From Acidimicrobiaceae bacterium (GTDB lineage: Bacteria; Actinomycetota; Acidimicrobiia; Acidimicrobiales; UBA8190), in the NCBI GenBank assembly GCA_003131945.1, contig PKWD01000312.1, positions 1 through 5,384 on the forward strand: DNA of 5,384 nt, read 5' to 3'. Both the position numbers and the translations under genes were made by a program. Shown here one piece after another: positions 3,768 to 5,384 of the stretch; position 1 is the stretch's first letter, and each line of letters starts with the position of its first letter. The notes beneath the pieces are model-generated. The model saw only the letters and a list, made by a program, of their open reading frames with translations. It was not told the DNA's origin and searched no databases.

Positions 3768-5384
3768 TCAGCCGGCCACCGCTTCCTCGCCATCGTGATC
3801 CGACTGAAAGACGGCCGCCGGCAGATCGCCGGTGGCGACGGCGGCGTTCATCGCCGGGCGACCGCCCGGACGTTCGGCCGACCGCACGAAGGCGGCACAC
3901 ACCACGCCACCGATGGCCACGACGCCCCCGACGAGGAAGGCGGTGTGAAACGACGGCAACAGGGCGGCGCCGTGCAGTCCGTGGGCCTGCGACGACTGCA
4001 CGGTCTGGATGACCTGGATGCCGGCCACGGTCGAGATCTGGGTCATGAGCTGCTGGGTGGCGGCCGCCGTTCCCAGTGCGCTCTGGTCGAACAAATTGGC
4101 CATGCTCGAGGCGATCGAAGGCGACGACACCCCCAGTCCGATGCCCGACAGGACGAGGGCCACCTCGACGAGAGCGACGCCGGTGTTCTTGCCGGTGAGG
4201 GCGAACACCCCCATCGACAACACCACGCACAACGTGCCGGTGACGGCGGCCGAGCGTTCGCCGATGCGGACGGCCACATAACCGGCGATGGGCGCGATCA
4301 ACGAGAAGGTGAGGGGCCGGGGGATCACGAACAGTCCGGCGGCCGACTCTCCTTTGCCGTAGACCTCCTCGAGGAGAAGGGGAGACAGGAAGAAACCACC
4401 GAGGTAGGCGAAGTTGGAGAACATCTGGGCGCCGATGGGAAAGGCGAAGTTGCGCTGCCTGAGGTAGCGCAGGGGAACGATCGGGTCCTCGACGCGGCGT
4501 TCGATCAGCACGAGCACGATCCCCGTGACACCGGACAGAACGAAGGCGCCGATGACGAAGGGGCTGCGCCATCCGAGGACGGGGCCGCGGTTGAGACCGA
4601 AAAGGAGGCTCCCGACACAGAGGGCGACGAAGACCGCTCCCCCGATGTCGAGCGGCGGACCGCCGGCCTTCGTGCGCGTGCGGCCCGGCGCGTGGGCGGG
4701 CAGGACGAGGAGGGCGAGGACGAGGGCGATGGCACCGATGATGACCTCGAGCACGAACATCCACCGCCATCCGATGGTCTCGATGATGGGTCCACCGATG
4801 GCCACACCGAGCACGGGGCCGCCGGCACCGACGAGGGACCACCACCCCATCGCCTTCACGCGGTCGCCGCGGTCGAAGGCCCCGAGGACGAGGGCCATGG
4901 AGGAGGCACCGAGACCGGCACCGACGGCCCCGCCGAGCACGCGGGCGAAGATCAGGACGCCGACATTGGGGGCAGCCGCCGACAGGGTGGCCACGAACAG
5001 AAGGTTGACCATGCCGATGAGATAGAAGCGGCGATGGCCCCACCGGTCCGACAACTTGCCGGCCAGGGGCGCCATGACGGCCACGGCCAAGAGCGGACCG
5101 GTGACCACCCACGTGACGGTGGGCACCGTGGTGTGCAGACTGCGGGCCACCTTGGGCAGCGCCACCACGAAGACGGTGAAGAGGATGTTGCTCGACAGCA
5201 ACCCGGCCAGGGTGACGCCGAGCACCAACCAGCGGTAGCGGTCGCTCTCCCGGGCCCGGCGATGCACGCGCTCGCGCAGGAGCAACGGCCAGGGGACGAC
5301 GGCGAACTCCTCGCCTCCGCCGGCCCCGTAGGCCAGCTCGTCGGGATCCGACCCCGTGGGTGCGTCCTCCCGGCCCGCGGCGGG
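3768..5384 (-). CDS. MFS transporter, DHA2 (EmrB/QacA-like, 14-TM) type, 5' end outside the window
   Basis: An inner-membrane proton-coupled exporter of the DHA2 drug/metabolite type. Numbering from a TTG at 5285 (505 residues to the TGA at 3770-3768): TM1 at about 18-43 ending VVALP; motif A GKLSDRWGHRR (76-86); motif C-like GAGGPVLGVAIGGPI (153-167) followed by GWRWMF; loop LNRGPVLGW, then many hydrophobic segments consistent with about 14 TMs; and a polar C-terminal tail (about 460-505). The TTG is unlikely to be the true start. The frame is open and coding-like to 5384, adding about 33 residues such as DELAYGAGGGEEFAVVPW, with no ATG or GTG and no ribosome site. The start therefore lies beyond the window or the protein has an extra cytoplasmic N-terminus. 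The usual 'LDxTIVNVALP' of DHA2 TM1 reads SNILFTVFVVALP, so its acidic residue is missing. Substrate unknown. Convergent with the DJ-1 gene, so not in its operon. Confidence 0.9.
   Translation of the reverse strand, partial: PAAGREDAPTGSDPDELAYGAGGGEEFAVVPWPLLLRERVHRRARESDRYRWLVLGVTLAGLLSSNILFTVFVVALPKVARSLHTTVPTVTWVVTGPLLAVAVMAPLAGKLSDRWGHRRFYLIGMVNLLFVATLSAAAPNVGVLIFARVLGGAVGAGLGASSMALVLGAFDRGDRVKAMGWWSLVGAGGPVLGVAIGGPIIETIGWRWMFVLEVIIGAIALVLALLVLPAHAPGRTRTKAGGPPLDIGGAVFVALCVGSLLFGLNRGPVLGWRSPFVIGAFVLSGVTGIVLVLIERRVEDPIVPLRYLRQRNFAFPIGAQMFSNFAYLGGFFLSPLLLEEVYGKGESAAGLFVIPRPLTFSLIAPIAGYVAVRIGERSAAVTGTLCVVLSMGVFALTGKNTGVALVEVALVLSGIGLGVSSPSIASSMANLFDQSALGTAAATQQLMTQISTVAGIQVIQTVQSSQAHGLHGAALLPSFHTAFLVGGVVAIGGVVCAAFVRSAERPGGRPAMNAAVATGDLPAAVFQSDHDGEEAVAG

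Noticed and set aside
3580..5112. A long open minus-strand frame of 510 codons
   Set aside because: Its translation is arginine/proline/histidine-rich low-complexity sequence. It overlaps the MFS gene in another frame, and the MFS frame has clear membrane segments and motifs. Long shadow frames are expected at this GC content.
5283..5285. TTG as the MFS start codon
   Set aside because: There is no Shine-Dalgarno upstream, and the same frame remains coding-like to the window edge.

Overview
High-GC DNA with strongly GC-biased third codon positions, GTG starts and short or overlapping gene junctions points to Actinomycetota. The SCP2-domain protein, the ABATE/CGNR regulator and the arginine-rich small protein fit that phylum. 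An Acidimicrobiia-like source is my guess from the general look, not something shown by the sequence.

Layout, left to right. (1) Positions 1-1193, minus strand: a three-gene run transcribed leftwards, alpha/beta hydrolase -> gatC -> gatA (gatA leaves the window). Both junctions are 4-bp GTGA stop/start overlaps. gatC and gatA encode subunits of the tRNA-dependent amidotransferase. (2) 1194-1308: a divergent control region with two candidate promoters that share a CCGATAG core in inverted orientation. (3) 1309-1716, plus strand: a small SCP2 sterol/lipid-carrier domain protein, whose 3' end overlaps the convergent next gene by 11 bp. (4) 1706-2338, minus strand: an ABATE-domain/CGNR zinc-finger transcriptional regulator. 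(5) 2339-2484: an AT-rich divergent regulatory region with overlapping promoters and an 8-bp inverted repeat. (6) 2485-3583, plus strand: a small basic protein of unknown function followed 10 nt later by a DJ-1/PfpI-type class I glutamine-amidotransferase-fold protein. (7) 3584-3767: a convergent intergenic gap that may carry a decayed coding remnant. (8) 3768-5384, minus strand: a DHA2-type (14-TM) MFS drug/metabolite exporter, still open at the right edge of the window.

How the genes may work together. The left operon is mostly housekeeping (amidation of misacylated Glu-tRNA(Gln)/Asp-tRNA(Asn)) with an esterase-like hydrolase attached. The centre looks like a regulated stress or detoxification cassette: a divergent CGNR regulator, probably autoregulating, faces a coupled small protein plus DJ-1/PfpI enzyme, with an exporter convergent to it. 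The link between these genes is inferred from layout only. No tRNA, rRNA, CRISPR array or insertion sequence was seen, nor any convincing factor-independent terminator.
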